This document shows, in pieces, positions 6,521 to 12,813 of a stretch of DNA of 13,504 bases; positions within the stretch are counted from its first letter, which is position 1; every line of letters starts with the position of its first letter. This stretch comes from JAWLGW01 sp964569055. GTDB lineage: Bacteria; Planctomycetota; J058. The notes below the pieces were generated by a model. That model saw nothing but the letters and a program-made list of their open reading frames with translations. It was not told the DNA's origin and did not search any database. Made by a program: the position numbers and the translations under genes. Location: positions 1-13,504 of the forward strand of contig CAZMSZ010000194.1 in the NCBI GenBank assembly GCA_964569055.1. Reading direction: 5' to 3'.

Positions 6521-7657
6521 TCACCGCACCGCGGCGCGGCCCAGCTCGGCCAGGGCGGCCGCGAGCGCCGTAAGCGCGGCCTCCACCTCGTCGGCCGTGG
6601 TCTCGCGCGAGAGGCTGAAGCGCAGCGCCGAGGCGACCCGCTCGGGCCCCAGGCCCATGGCGCGCAGCACCGGGCTCTCCTGCTTCTTGGGCCCGTGGCA
6701 GGCCGAGCCGGTCGAGACGTACACCTCGCGCGCCTCGAGCGCGTGCAGGAGCGGCTCGGCCGCCACCCCCGGGAACGAGGCGTTGATCGTGGAGGGGAGC
6801 GCGTCGCGGGGCGAGTTGATCACGCCGCCGAGCTCCTCGATCCCCGCGCGCAGGCGCCCGCCGAGCGCGGCCGCCCGCGCGGCGAACGCGGCCCGCTCGC
6901 GGTGCGCGAGGGCGGCGGCCACCCCGAACGCGGCCGCGAGCGCGACCGGCTCGGTCCCGCTGCGCAGCCCGCGCTCCTGCCCGCCGCCGCGCACCCGCGG
7001 GATCAGGCGGGCCCGCGCGCCGACGCGCAGCGCGCCGATCCCCTGGGGTCCGTGCACCTTGTGCCCGCTGACCGAGTACAGGTCGACCTCGGGCCCGGGC
7101 GGCGGCAGCTTGCCGAGCGCCTGCACGCCGTCGGCGTGGACGAGCAGCTTGCTCGAGCGCGCCCGCGCGCGGCGCGCGATCTCGTCGATCGGGAACACCG
7201 CGCCGGTCTCGTTCTGGGCGTGCATCACGCTCACGAGCAGCGTCCCGTCCTCGATCGCGTCGATCACCGCGTCGGCCTCGAGCCGTCCGTCGGGGCCGAC
7301 CGGGACCCAGGTGACGCGCAGCCCCTCGGCCTCGAGCGCCGCGATCGGCTCGCGCACCGAGGGGTGCTCGACCGCGGTCGTGACGACGTGGTCGCCGCGC
7401 CGCCGCAGCGCGCGGACCGCGCCCACCACGGCGAGGTTATTGGCCTCGGTCCCGCCGCTCGTGAAGATCACCTCGCGCGGCGCCGCCTTGAGCGCGCTCG
7501 CCACCTGCCCGCGCGCCTCGTCGAGCGCCCGCGCGGCCGCGGCGCCCAGGCGGTGGAGGCTGGAGGCGTTCCCCGGCGCGCGCAGGTGCGCGGTCAGGGC
7601 GTCGAGCGCCTCGCTCGCCACCCGCGTGGTGGCGTTGTTGTCGAGGTAGATCGGCAT
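6521..7657 (-). CDS. NifS/NifZ-like cysteine desulfurase (PLP), likely sulfur donor to ThiI
   Basis: This PLP enzyme removes sulfur from L-cysteine as a cysteine persulfide, yielding alanine. Length is 378 residues, normal for class I NifS/IscS-type enzymes. Seen: IYLDNNATT (3-11), FTSGGTEANNLAV (65-77), the PLP-stacking His in VEHPS (H98), HAQNETGA (146-153), HADGVQALGK (174-183, with D176 and Q179), the PLP lysine in SVSGHKVHGPQG (K200), GGGQERGLRSGT (224-235) and the catalytic cysteine in STGSACH (C320). The active-site loop continues GPKKQESPVLRAMG, unlike the common IscS loop. No iscU or other iron-sulfur scaffold gene is next to it; thiI follows 4 bp downstream. I therefore infer a dedicated tRNA-thiolation donor like Bacillus NifZ rather than the housekeeping IscS, and leave the symbol blank. 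ATG 7657 gives the conserved N-terminus directly. Confidence 0.92.
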   Translation of the reverse strand: MPIYLDNNATTRVASEALDALTAHLRAPGNASSLHRLGAAAARALDEARGQVASALKAAPREVIFTSGGTEANNLAVVGAVRALRRRGDHVVTTAVEHPSVREPIAALEAEGLRVTWVPVGPDGRLEADAVIDAIEDGTLLVSVMHAQNETGAVFPIDEIARRARARSSKLLVHADGVQALGKLPPPGPEVDLYSVSGHKVHGPQGIGALRVGARARLIPRVRGGGQERGLRSGTEPVALAAAFGVAAALAHRERAAFAARAAALGGRLRAGIEELGGVINSPRDALPSTINASFPGVAAEPLLHALEAREVYVSTGSACHGPKKQESPVLRAMGLGPERVASALRFSLSRETTADEVEAALTALAAALAELGRAAVR

Positions 7658-7708
7658 GGTCGGGTGGGTCGCCGGACTCGGGCCGCGCGCGCGGCCTGTC
7701 GTGCTTCG

Positions 7709-7714
7709 AGTCTA
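7709..7714 (-). promoter_or_regulatory. Candidate -10 hexamer TAGACT upstream of the desulfurase-thiI operon
   Basis: On the minus strand TAGACT lies about 50 bases upstream of the desulfurase ATG, in a GC-rich spacer where A/T runs are rare. Similar hexamers occur in two other intergenic regions here (minus 9884-9889 and plus 12781-12786). No good -35 match is seen 17 bases upstream, so this is only a candidate promoter for the desulfurase-thiI-lipoprotein-queA genes. Confidence 0.25.
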
Positions 7715-7750
7715 CCAGCCGCGCGCGGCGCCCCTCGCGTGGGTGCGCTT

Positions 7751-7791
7751 GCCCGCAAGCTGCGCCGGCGAAGCCGGCGCAACGTGCGGGC
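7751..7791. terminator. Nested two-stem hairpin after the RING-protein gene
   Basis: Outer arms GCCCGCA (7751-7757) and TGCGGGC (7785-7791) enclose 3-base bulges on each side and an inner perfect 9-bp stem, TGCGCCGGC (7761-7769) with GCCGGCGCA (7773-7781), around a 3-base GAA loop. The 41-base structure begins at the stop codon (7791-7793) of the minus-strand RING gene. That position suits a transcription terminator or 3' stabiliser, but no T-run follows on the minus strand, so it could instead be a palindromic repeat unit. It separates the upstream and downstream halves of the minus-strand run. Confidence 0.5.
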
Positions 7792-8423
7792 TACGCCTCG
7801 TCACGCCAGGCGGTGAGCTGCGCCGCCAGCCACTCCAGCTCGGGCGCGGAGATCCCGGGGCCGGTGATCCCGGTCATGACGTGGTGGCGCGTGATCCCCT
7901 CGTCGATCGTGAGCGCGACCCCGGACTCGCCCATGGAGCTCACCCGGATCGCGCCCACGTCCTCGCGCTTCACCCGCACCTGCCGCAACCGCAAGCGGCG
8001 CGCGGTGAACTCGATCGCCTCGGGCGCCACGCGGATCGAGGCCCGCCGGTAGCGGCGCCGCGCGTTCCAGATCAGGAACGCGAACGGGATCGTGATCACC
8101 AGCACGAGCATGAGCACGATCAGGACCTGGTCGGTGCGGGTGCGGGGGTCCCACTCGTAGACGGTCGTGCCGTCCTCGCCCGTGCGGACCTCGATCCGCG
8201 AGCCGGCCGGCGGCTGGTCGGCGCGCTGGCGGCGCCGCGCGGGGACCAGCAGCTCGGTCGCGCCGCAGCTCACGCAGGCGCCGTGGGCGGTGTGGCAGGC
8301 CGCGTGGTGGCGCACCCCACAGGCGGCGCACGCCACCAGCTCCTTGGTCTTGTCGAGCTCGTCGCGGCAGTAGGGGCAGCGAGAGGGCGAGCGCTCGACC
8401 GAGACCGTTTGCTCGCTCGCCAT
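7791..8423 (-). CDS. Membrane protein with N-terminal prokaryotic RING-like zinc finger
   Basis: Predicted 210 residues in three parts. Residues 16-53 form a cross-brace type zinc-binding pattern: CPYC (C16, C19), CAAC (C32, C35), H40, C43 and CVSC (C50, C53), resembling the prokaryotic RING families described in bacteria as relatives of eukaryotic RING/Ub-ligase fingers. Residues 100-119 are one strong transmembrane helix (VLIVLMLVLVITIPFAFLIW) followed by basic residues NARRRYRR, placing the finger on one side and the C-terminus on the other or making a hairpin-like anchor. Residues 128-210 alternate beta-like segments (IRVAPEAIEFTARRLRLRQV, VGAIRV, GVALTID) and a final helix, reminiscent of a bacterial PH-like domain. 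It starts 9 bp after the ureohydrolase stop with AGGGGA just upstream, so the two are co-transcribed. Whether it binds ubiquitin-like partners, proteins or nucleic acid is unknown. Confidence 0.8.
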   Translation of the reverse strand: MASEQTVSVERSPSRCPYCRDELDKTKELVACAACGVRHHAACHTAHGACVSCGATELLVPARRRQRADQPPAGSRIEVRTGEDGTTVYEWDPRTRTDQVLIVLMLVLVITIPFAFLIWNARRRYRRASIRVAPEAIEFTARRLRLRQVRVKREDVGAIRVSSMGESGVALTIDEGITRHHVMTGITGPGISAPELEWLAAQLTAWRDEA

Positions 8424-8432
8424 GCCCGTCCC

Positions 8433-9455
8433 CTAGCGCGGCTGCTCCGAGCGGAGCATCCAGCCGATCAGCTTGTAGAGCACGCGAGCCCCCACGTTGC
8501 CGTCCCACTCGCTCTCGCCGCGCGGGTCGGGCGCGACCTCGCACAGGTCGAAGCCCACGATCCGCCGGCCGCTCTCCACGACCGCGCGCAGCAGCGTCAT
8601 GGCCTCGGGGAACGAGAGGCCGCCGGGGACCGGCGTGCCGGTGCTCGGGCACAGCGCGGGGTCGAGGCCGTCGATGTCGAAGCTGACGTAGACCTCCTTC
8701 GGGAGGTGGCCGACGATCTCGGCCGCGAGCTCGCCCCAGCTCGCGCCCGCGTGCAGGCGCTGGCGCACGATCGGGTCGTAGTAGGCGACGCAGCGCGGGT
8801 CCGACTCGAGCACCGCGTGCTCCGACTCGCTCAGGTCGCGGTAGCCGACGCCGACCAGCTTGGCCACGCCCGGGCACTGCTCGCGCACGTTGTGCATGAT
8901 CGAGGCGTGCGACCAGCGGAAGCCCTCGTAGGCCTTGCGCTGGTCGGCGTGGGCGTCGACGTGCAGGATCCCCAGGCCGGGGCGGCGGCGGGCCTGCGCC
9001 GCGATCGCCGCGAACGGGACCGAGTGGTCGCCGCCCACCACCGCCACGCGCCGCCCCTCGGCGAGCAGCGCCTCGACCCGCTCGCCGAGCCAGGCGTTGA
9101 CCCGCTCGGCGTAGGCGTCGACCTGCGCCGCCTTGGGCGCCAAGGTCGGGTCCTGCTCCGCGCCGCCGGCCGCGATCACCTCGCGCGCCAGGGCGCAGGC
9201 CTCGTCGTTCCAGCGCAGGACCTCGGGGTCCTCGGGCAGCATGGCCAGGCCGACCTCGTAGGGGCGGCCGGTGTCGAGGTCGAACAGGTCGATCTGCGGG
9301 CTCGCGGCCAGGATCGCCGCCGGGCCGCGCGCCGTGCCGTGGCCGTAGGAGACGGTCGCCTCGAACGGGACCGGCACGACCACCAGCCCCGCCTCCTCGA
9401 CGGGGGTCTCGAGGCCGAACAACCCCGACCCGCCCGGGCCCTCGACGCTAACCAT
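8433..9455 (-). CDS. Agmatinase-family ureohydrolase (arginase superfamily)
   Basis: Enzymes of this superfamily use a binuclear manganese centre to hydrolyse a guanidino group to urea. All metal ligands are visible in 340 residues: H144 in GGDHS, D167, H169 and D171 in HVDAHAD, and D260 and D262 in SFDIDGLDP. Other landmarks are WSHASIMHNV (181-190), CPSTGTPVPGGLSF (269-282) and GFDLCEVAPDPRGE with WDGNVGARVLYKLI (301-330). The TPVPGGL and DGNVGARVLYKL blocks and the long segment at 55-110 fit the agmatinase-like branch better than classical arginase. Substrate specificity cannot be read from sequence: agmatine, guanidinobutyrate, arginine or another guanidino compound are possible, and no polyamine gene is adjacent, so I give no symbol. 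Start ATG 9455. It lies 51 bp after the zinc-ribbon gene and 9 bp before the RING membrane gene. Confidence 0.9.
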   Translation of the reverse strand: MVSVEGPGGSGLFGLETPVEEAGLVVVPVPFEATVSYGHGTARGPAAILAASPQIDLFDLDTGRPYEVGLAMLPEDPEVLRWNDEACALAREVIAAGGAEQDPTLAPKAAQVDAYAERVNAWLGERVEALLAEGRRVAVVGGDHSVPFAAIAAQARRRPGLGILHVDAHADQRKAYEGFRWSHASIMHNVREQCPGVAKLVGVGYRDLSESEHAVLESDPRCVAYYDPIVRQRLHAGASWGELAAEIVGHLPKEVYVSFDIDGLDPALCPSTGTPVPGGLSFPEAMTLLRAVVESGRRIVGFDLCEVAPDPRGESEWDGNVGARVLYKLIGWMLRSEQPR

Positions 9456-9506
9456 GCAGCTCCAGTCCTCGTCCCGCTGGGGGCCCGGCGCCGGTCGGCC
9501 GCCGCG

Positions 9507-9770
9507 TCAGAACGCGGTGTCGCACTCCCGGCAGACGTACATGCCGGACTCCAGGCTCATGGGGCTGGGCGTGTCGCACTTGGGGCACGGCGGGCAGAAC
9601 ACCGCGGCGTCGGCGGTGAACCCCTCGGGCAGCGCGGCCTTGGCCGCCTCGAGCGAGGCGACCGTCTCGAGCAGCTCGCGGTGCGGGTAGAGCAGCCACA
9701 CCTCGGCCCGGGCATCGTCGCCCTTGACCTCGATCAGGCGGCCGTCCTCGTGCCGGTAGAGTACGTTCAT
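9507..9770 (-). CDS. Small zinc-ribbon protein of unknown function
   Basis: Predicted 87 residues starting MNVLYRHEDGRLIEVKGDD. The C-terminal part carries two cysteine pairs, CPPCPKC and CREC, about 17 residues apart, as in a zinc ribbon that binds one zinc ion; the N-terminal half is a mixed alpha/beta region (LLYPHRELLETVASLEAAKA). No signal peptide or membrane segment is seen, so it is probably cytoplasmic. An in-frame ATG at 9812 would add 14 residues (MRVAFRRAAGKLAP) but that stretch reads like non-coding GC-rich DNA, so ATG 9770 is preferred. It is the first gene of the minus-strand run, followed after 51 bp by the ureohydrolase, and is divergent from the radical SAM gene. I do not recognise a named family; the zinc-ribbon reading rests on the cysteines only. 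Confidence 0.7.
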   Translation of the reverse strand: MNVLYRHEDGRLIEVKGDDARAEVWLLYPHRELLETVASLEAAKAALPEGFTADAAVFCPPCPKCDTPSPMSLESGMYVCRECDTAF

Positions 9771-9883
9771 CGGCGCCAACTTACCCGCTGCTCGCCGGAA
9801 CGCCACCCGCACCGGATCATGGCCGGAGGTGCCCCTGTCCCCCGCCGCCCCGCCCGGGTATTACTGGGTGGCGAGCGAGGCAG

Positions 9884-9889
9884 AGTCTA
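9884..9889 (-). promoter_or_regulatory. Candidate -10 hexamer TAGACT in the divergent spacer
   Basis: The minus-strand hexamer TAGACT, in the same GTAGACTC context as the one at 7709-7714, lies in the 135-bp spacer between the zinc-ribbon gene and the divergent radical SAM gene. It could serve the minus-strand genes with a leader of about 110 bases. No clear -35 is visible; a TATTAC at 9859-9864 on the plus strand is an alternative signal for the radical SAM gene. Confidence 0.2.
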
Positions 9890-9905
9890 CCCGAGGGGCC
9901 CCCCC

Positions 9906-11345
9906 GTGCGCATCGCGCTGATCATTCCGCCCGAGACGCACTCGATCGAGTCGTCGGTCCCCAAGGGGCTCGAGCAGGGCAAGGGCACCTACCCCAAGCT
10001 GGGCCTGCTGTACGTGGCCGCCTACCTCGAGCGCGAGACCGGGATCACGCCGGTGGTGATCGACGGCCCGGCCGAGCGCCTCGACTACGAGGGGCTCGAG
10101 CGGCGGCTGCGGGAGGCGGCGCCGGACCTGATCGGGGTGACCACGCTCACGTTCCACCTGATCGACGCCTGGAAGACGATCCGGCTGGCGAAGCGGGTCC
10201 TCCCCGGCGTGCAGGTGTGCGTGGGCGGCCAGCACGTGACGCTCTACCCCGACGAGACGCTCGGCCTCGAGGGGGTCGACTACGTGGTCCACGGCGAGGG
10301 CGAGCGCCCGTTCGTGCGGCTGGTCGAGGCGCTGCGGGCCGGCGGCGACCCGGCGGCCCTGCGGCGGACGCTGCGCGAGATCAAGGGGCTCGGGTTCCAC
10401 GACGAGGACGGGCCGCGGATCCACCGCGAGCAGGAGAAGCTCGCCGACCTCGACCAGCTCCCCCACCCCGCCCGCCACCTGATCGACCTCTCGCGCTACG
10501 ACCACATCGCGGCCGAGGGCGAGCGCATGGCCACCATGCAGACCTCGCGCGGCTGCCCGGCCAAGTGCCTGTTCTGCGACATCCGCATGACGAAGTTCCG
10601 CAAGCGCTCGCCCGAGCACGTGCTCGCCGAGCTGCGCCACCTCGTCGAGCGGGGGGTCGACGACATCTTCTTCGTCGACGACACGATCACGATCGACAAG
10701 AACCGCCTGCTCGAGATCTGCGCCGCGATCGAGCGCTCCGGCCTGAAGATCCACTTCAAGATCTCGGCCCGCGTCGACACCGTGAAGCCGCACCTGCTCG
10801 AGGCGCTGCGCCGCGCCGGCTGCTACCGGATCCACTACGGGGTCGAGACCGCCACGCCGCGCCTGCTGCGCTACCTGCAGAAGCAGACCACCCCCGAGAA
10901 GGTGGCGCAGGCCTTCCGCTGGACCCACGAGGCGGGGATCGGCACGTTCGCCTACTGCATGGTCGGGATCCCGACCGAGACGCGGCAGGAGATGATGAAC
11001 ACGGTCGACTTCGCCGCCTCGCTCGACCCCGACTACGCGCAGTTCTCGATCTGCACGCCCTACCCGCGCACCGCCCTCTACGAGAGCATGCTGCGCATGG
11101 GGCACATCGACTCCGACTACTGGCGGCAGTTCGCGCGCAACCCGAGCGAGGACTTCCGGGTCCGCTTCTGGAACGACCGCTTCAGCGAGGACGAGCTGCG
11201 CGAGCTGCAGAGCGAGGCGCACCGGCGCTTCTACTCGCGCGCCGGCTACATCGCCAAGCAGGCGCGCCGCCTGCGCGGGCTGGGCGACCTCGCCGCCAAG
11301 GCGCGCATGGGCGCCAAGATCCTGCTGGGGTCGCTCAACCGCTGA
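9906..11345 (+). CDS. Radical SAM protein with N-terminal cobalamin-binding-like domain
   Basis: Predicted 479 residues. Residues 1-140 look like the Rossmann-type B12-binding domain found in BchE/HpnJ-like radical SAM proteins (RIALIIPPETHS, GLLYVAAYLE, LIGVTTLTF, VCVGGQHVTLYPDETL, DYVVHGEGERPF), but the DxHxxG cobalamin-ligand motif is not present. The radical SAM core follows: SRGCPAKCLFCDI with the 4Fe-4S ligands C217, C221 and C224, then FFVDDTITID (255-264), YGVETATPRLLRYL (311-324) and CMVGIPTET (351-359), and a C-terminal region to 479 with DYWRQF and FYSRAGYI. Such enzymes carry out radical methylation, cyclisation or rearrangement on lipids, pigments or peptides; the substrate here is unknown. 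Start GTG 9906, where homology-like sequence begins, with GAGGGG about 7 bases upstream; the frame is open far upstream but that part is antisense to other genes. No clear partner gene apart from rimK downstream. Confidence 0.88.
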   Translation: MRIALIIPPETHSIESSVPKGLEQGKGTYPKLGLLYVAAYLERETGITPVVIDGPAERLDYEGLERRLREAAPDLIGVTTLTFHLIDAWKTIRLAKRVLPGVQVCVGGQHVTLYPDETLGLEGVDYVVHGEGERPFVRLVEALRAGGDPAALRRTLREIKGLGFHDEDGPRIHREQEKLADLDQLPHPARHLIDLSRYDHIAAEGERMATMQTSRGCPAKCLFCDIRMTKFRKRSPEHVLAELRHLVERGVDDIFFVDDTITIDKNRLLEICAAIERSGLKIHFKISARVDTVKPHLLEALRRAGCYRIHYGVETATPRLLRYLQKQTTPEKVAQAFRWTHEAGIGTFAYCMVGIPTETRQEMMNTVDFAASLDPDYAQFSICTPYPRTALYESMLRMGHIDSDYWRQFARNPSEDFRVRFWNDRFSEDELRELQSEAHRRFYSRAGYIAKQARRLRGLGDLAAKARMGAKILLGSLNR

Positions 11346-11617
11346 GACCATCGCAGGCGTCCTTCGGCTCGCGCCCGAGCGCGGACGAAGTGTTCGCGCG
11401 CTGTTCGCGTCCGCCGCTCGGCCTGCCGAACGTTTCGCCGGGCGTCAAGGGCGTCGAGCAAAACACGCGTCGACGCAACTTCAACAGGCTCGGAGCGACT
11501 GCACCGTAAGAGGTTACGCCGATCTCGCCGAGGCAGCCAGCAGTTACATTTCGCGCGCATCGGAGGGCCCTGTGGCGGCGGCGCGGGGTCGGGTCGACGT
11601 GCTATCGTCCCGCCCCC
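11346..11617. other. Intergenic region between the radical SAM gene and rimK
   Basis: This 272-bp spacer is less GC-rich than its surroundings (notably 11458-11560). An imperfect inverted repeat, CGGACGAA at 11382-11389 with TTCGCGTCCG at 11404-11413 (two unpaired bases), may form a hairpin after the radical SAM stop, without a T-run. A short palindrome CGTAA/TTACG lies at 11505-11518. I find no convincing ORF or RNA gene; the A/T-richer part may hold rimK promoter elements. Confidence 0.3.
11603..11608 (+). promoter_or_regulatory. Candidate -10 TATCGT placed for a leaderless rimK transcript
   Basis: TATCGT ends 9 bases before the rimK ATG at 11618. Initiation about 7 bases after a -10 would put the 5' end within a few bases of the start codon. 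The intervening sequence is C-rich with no Shine-Dalgarno-like purines, consistent with a leaderless mRNA. There is no obvious -35. Seen: the hexamer and lack of RBS; the promoter role is inferred. Confidence 0.3.
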
Positions 11618-12556
11618 ATGAAGGTCATCGTCCTCTCGCGCGGCCCCGGCCTCTACAGCACCCGTCGGCTCGTCTCGGTGGCCCGCCGCCGCGGGCACAG
11701 CGTCGAGGTGTTCGACGTCAACCGCCTCTCCATGTCCATCGTGGACGGCCTCCCGCGCCTGTACGAGGACGACTACGAGGTCACGATCCCCGACGCGGTG
11801 ATCCCGCGGATCGCTGCCCCCTCGACCTTCCAGGGCCTGTCGGTGCTGCGCCACTTCGAGATGGCGGGCGCCATCCCCGTCAACGGCGCGGAGGCGATCG
11901 CCAAGGCGCGCGACAAGCTGCGCTGCCTGCAGGTGCTCTCGACCCGCGGGGTCCCGATCCCCGACACCGCGTTCTCCCGCACCCCGCACTCGGCCGACGG
12001 CGCGCTGCACGACCTCGGCGACGGGCAGGTCGTGGTCAAGCTGCTCGAGGGCACGCAGGGGCGCGGGGTGATGCTGGCCCAGAGCCGCGCGGCGGCGACC
12101 TCGATCCTCGACGCCTTCGGGCAGGTGGACGGCCGCCTGCTCGCGCAGCGGTTCGTGGCGGAGAGCGCCGGCCGCGACCTGCGCGCGTTCGTCGTCGGCG
12201 GCAAGGTCGTGGCGCTCATGGAGCGCCGCGCCACCAGCGGCGACTTCCGCTCCAACCTCCACCAGGGCGGCACCGCGCGCCAGGTCACGCTGACCCGGGT
12301 GGTCGAGCGGATCGCGACCCGCGCCGCGCGCGCGCTCGGCCTCGACGTGGCCGGCGTCGACCTCCTCCCCTCGGCCAAGGGGCCGCTGGTGATCGAGGTC
12401 AACGCCTGCCCCGGCCTCCAGGGGATCGAGCGGGCGACCGGGATCAACGTCGCCTCGCGGATCGTCCAGCACATGGAGTCGCTGGTCGCGCCCGCGGCGG
12501 CCGCCAGCCCGCGCCGGGCGGGCTTTCCTCGGGTCCGCGCCCGCGCCCGGGCGTAG
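11618..12556 (+). CDS. rimK: RimK-family ATP-grasp glutamate ligase
   Basis: RimK adds glutamate residues to the C-terminus of ribosomal protein S6, and some relatives ligate other amino acids to proteins or small molecules. The 312-residue length is close to E. coli RimK. Seen: an N-terminal pre-ATP-grasp domain with NRLSMSI (35-41) and VIPRIAAPSTFQGLSVLRHF (61-80), then AKARDKLRCLQVL (95-107), the nucleotide-binding VVVKLLEGTQGRGVML (138-153), QRFVAESAGRDLRAFVVGG (177-195), the triad SGDFRSNLHQGG (207-218) and metal ligands in LVIEVNACPGLQGIE (257-271; E260, N262). Most relatives have NASPG where this has NACPG. The last 20 residues are an Arg/Ala-rich tail, possibly partly dispensable. The start ATG is preceded by no Shine-Dalgarno site. 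The S6 substrate is inferred from the family; no rpsF is nearby, so another acceptor is possible. Confidence 0.9.
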   Translation: MKVIVLSRGPGLYSTRRLVSVARRRGHSVEVFDVNRLSMSIVDGLPRLYEDDYEVTIPDAVIPRIAAPSTFQGLSVLRHFEMAGAIPVNGAEAIAKARDKLRCLQVLSTRGVPIPDTAFSRTPHSADGALHDLGDGQVVVKLLEGTQGRGVMLAQSRAAATSILDAFGQVDGRLLAQRFVAESAGRDLRAFVVGGKVVALMERRATSGDFRSNLHQGGTARQVTLTRVVERIATRAARALGLDVAGVDLLPSAKGPLVIEVNACPGLQGIERATGINVASRIVQHMESLVAPAAAASPRRAGFPRVRARARA

Positions 12557-12577
12557 TCGCGCGCTCGCTCGATCGAC

Positions 12578-12658
12578 TGCGAGAGGTGGGACTCGAACCC
12601 ACACGCCTTGCGGCACGAGAACCTAAATCTCGCGCGTCTGCCGTTCCGCCACTCCCGC
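12578..12658 (-). tRNA. tRNA-Leu (anticodon UAG)
   Basis: The minus strand folds as a class II tRNA. The acceptor arm pairs GCGGGAG (12652-12658) with CTCTCGC (one G-U pair), with discriminator A at 12578. The anticodon stem CGAGA/TCTCG holds the 7-base loop TTTAGGT, giving anticodon TAG, which reads CUA leucine codons. The extra arm is long (TGCCGCAAGGCG), and the T arm is GTGGG-TTCGAGT-CCCAC. CCA is not encoded. All leucine tRNA hallmarks agree, including the long variable arm. It is convergent with rimK, whose stop is 21 bp away. Confidence 0.95.
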
Positions 12659-12667
12659 GCGCGTCGC

Positions 12668-12696
12668 ATCGTAGCGTCACGCGCGCTCGGCGAGAA
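12668..12696 (-). promoter_or_regulatory. Candidate promoter of the tRNA-Leu gene
   Basis: On the minus strand TACGAT (12668-12673) lies 9 bases upstream of the first base of the mature tRNA, and TTCTCG (12691-12696) lies 17 bases further upstream as a weak -35. The position fits a start a few bases before the tRNA. The -35 matches the consensus at only three of six bases, so this is tentative. Confidence 0.35.
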
Positions 12697-12780
12697 GGCG
12701 CTCCGTGTCACGCGGGCTCCGTGCGGACACGGCGCCCGCCGCTGCCTACGCCCTCATGCGCCAGGACCGAGCCGGTGGCG

Positions 12781-12786
12781 TAGAAT
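12781..12786 (+). promoter_or_regulatory. Candidate -10 TAGAAT for the small HEAT protein gene
   Basis: TAGAAT, five of six bases of the TATAAT consensus, lies 27 bases upstream of the ATG at 12814, leaving a leader of about 20 bases that includes the GAGGGAG ribosome-binding site. No clear -35 is seen 17 bases upstream. Confidence 0.35.
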
Positions 12787-12813
12787 CGGGGCGGACGCCA
12801 ACCGAGGGAGCCC

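Noticed and set aside
7656..9905. 750-codon in-frame upstream extension of the radical SAM protein
   Set aside because: It is antisense to the RING, ureohydrolase and zinc-ribbon genes and has artefact composition; family-like sequence begins exactly at the GTG 9906 with a ribosome-binding site.
11246..12616. Minus-strand open frame across rimK
   Set aside because: Antisense to rimK, with Arg/His/Asp-rich artefact composition and no recognisable domain.
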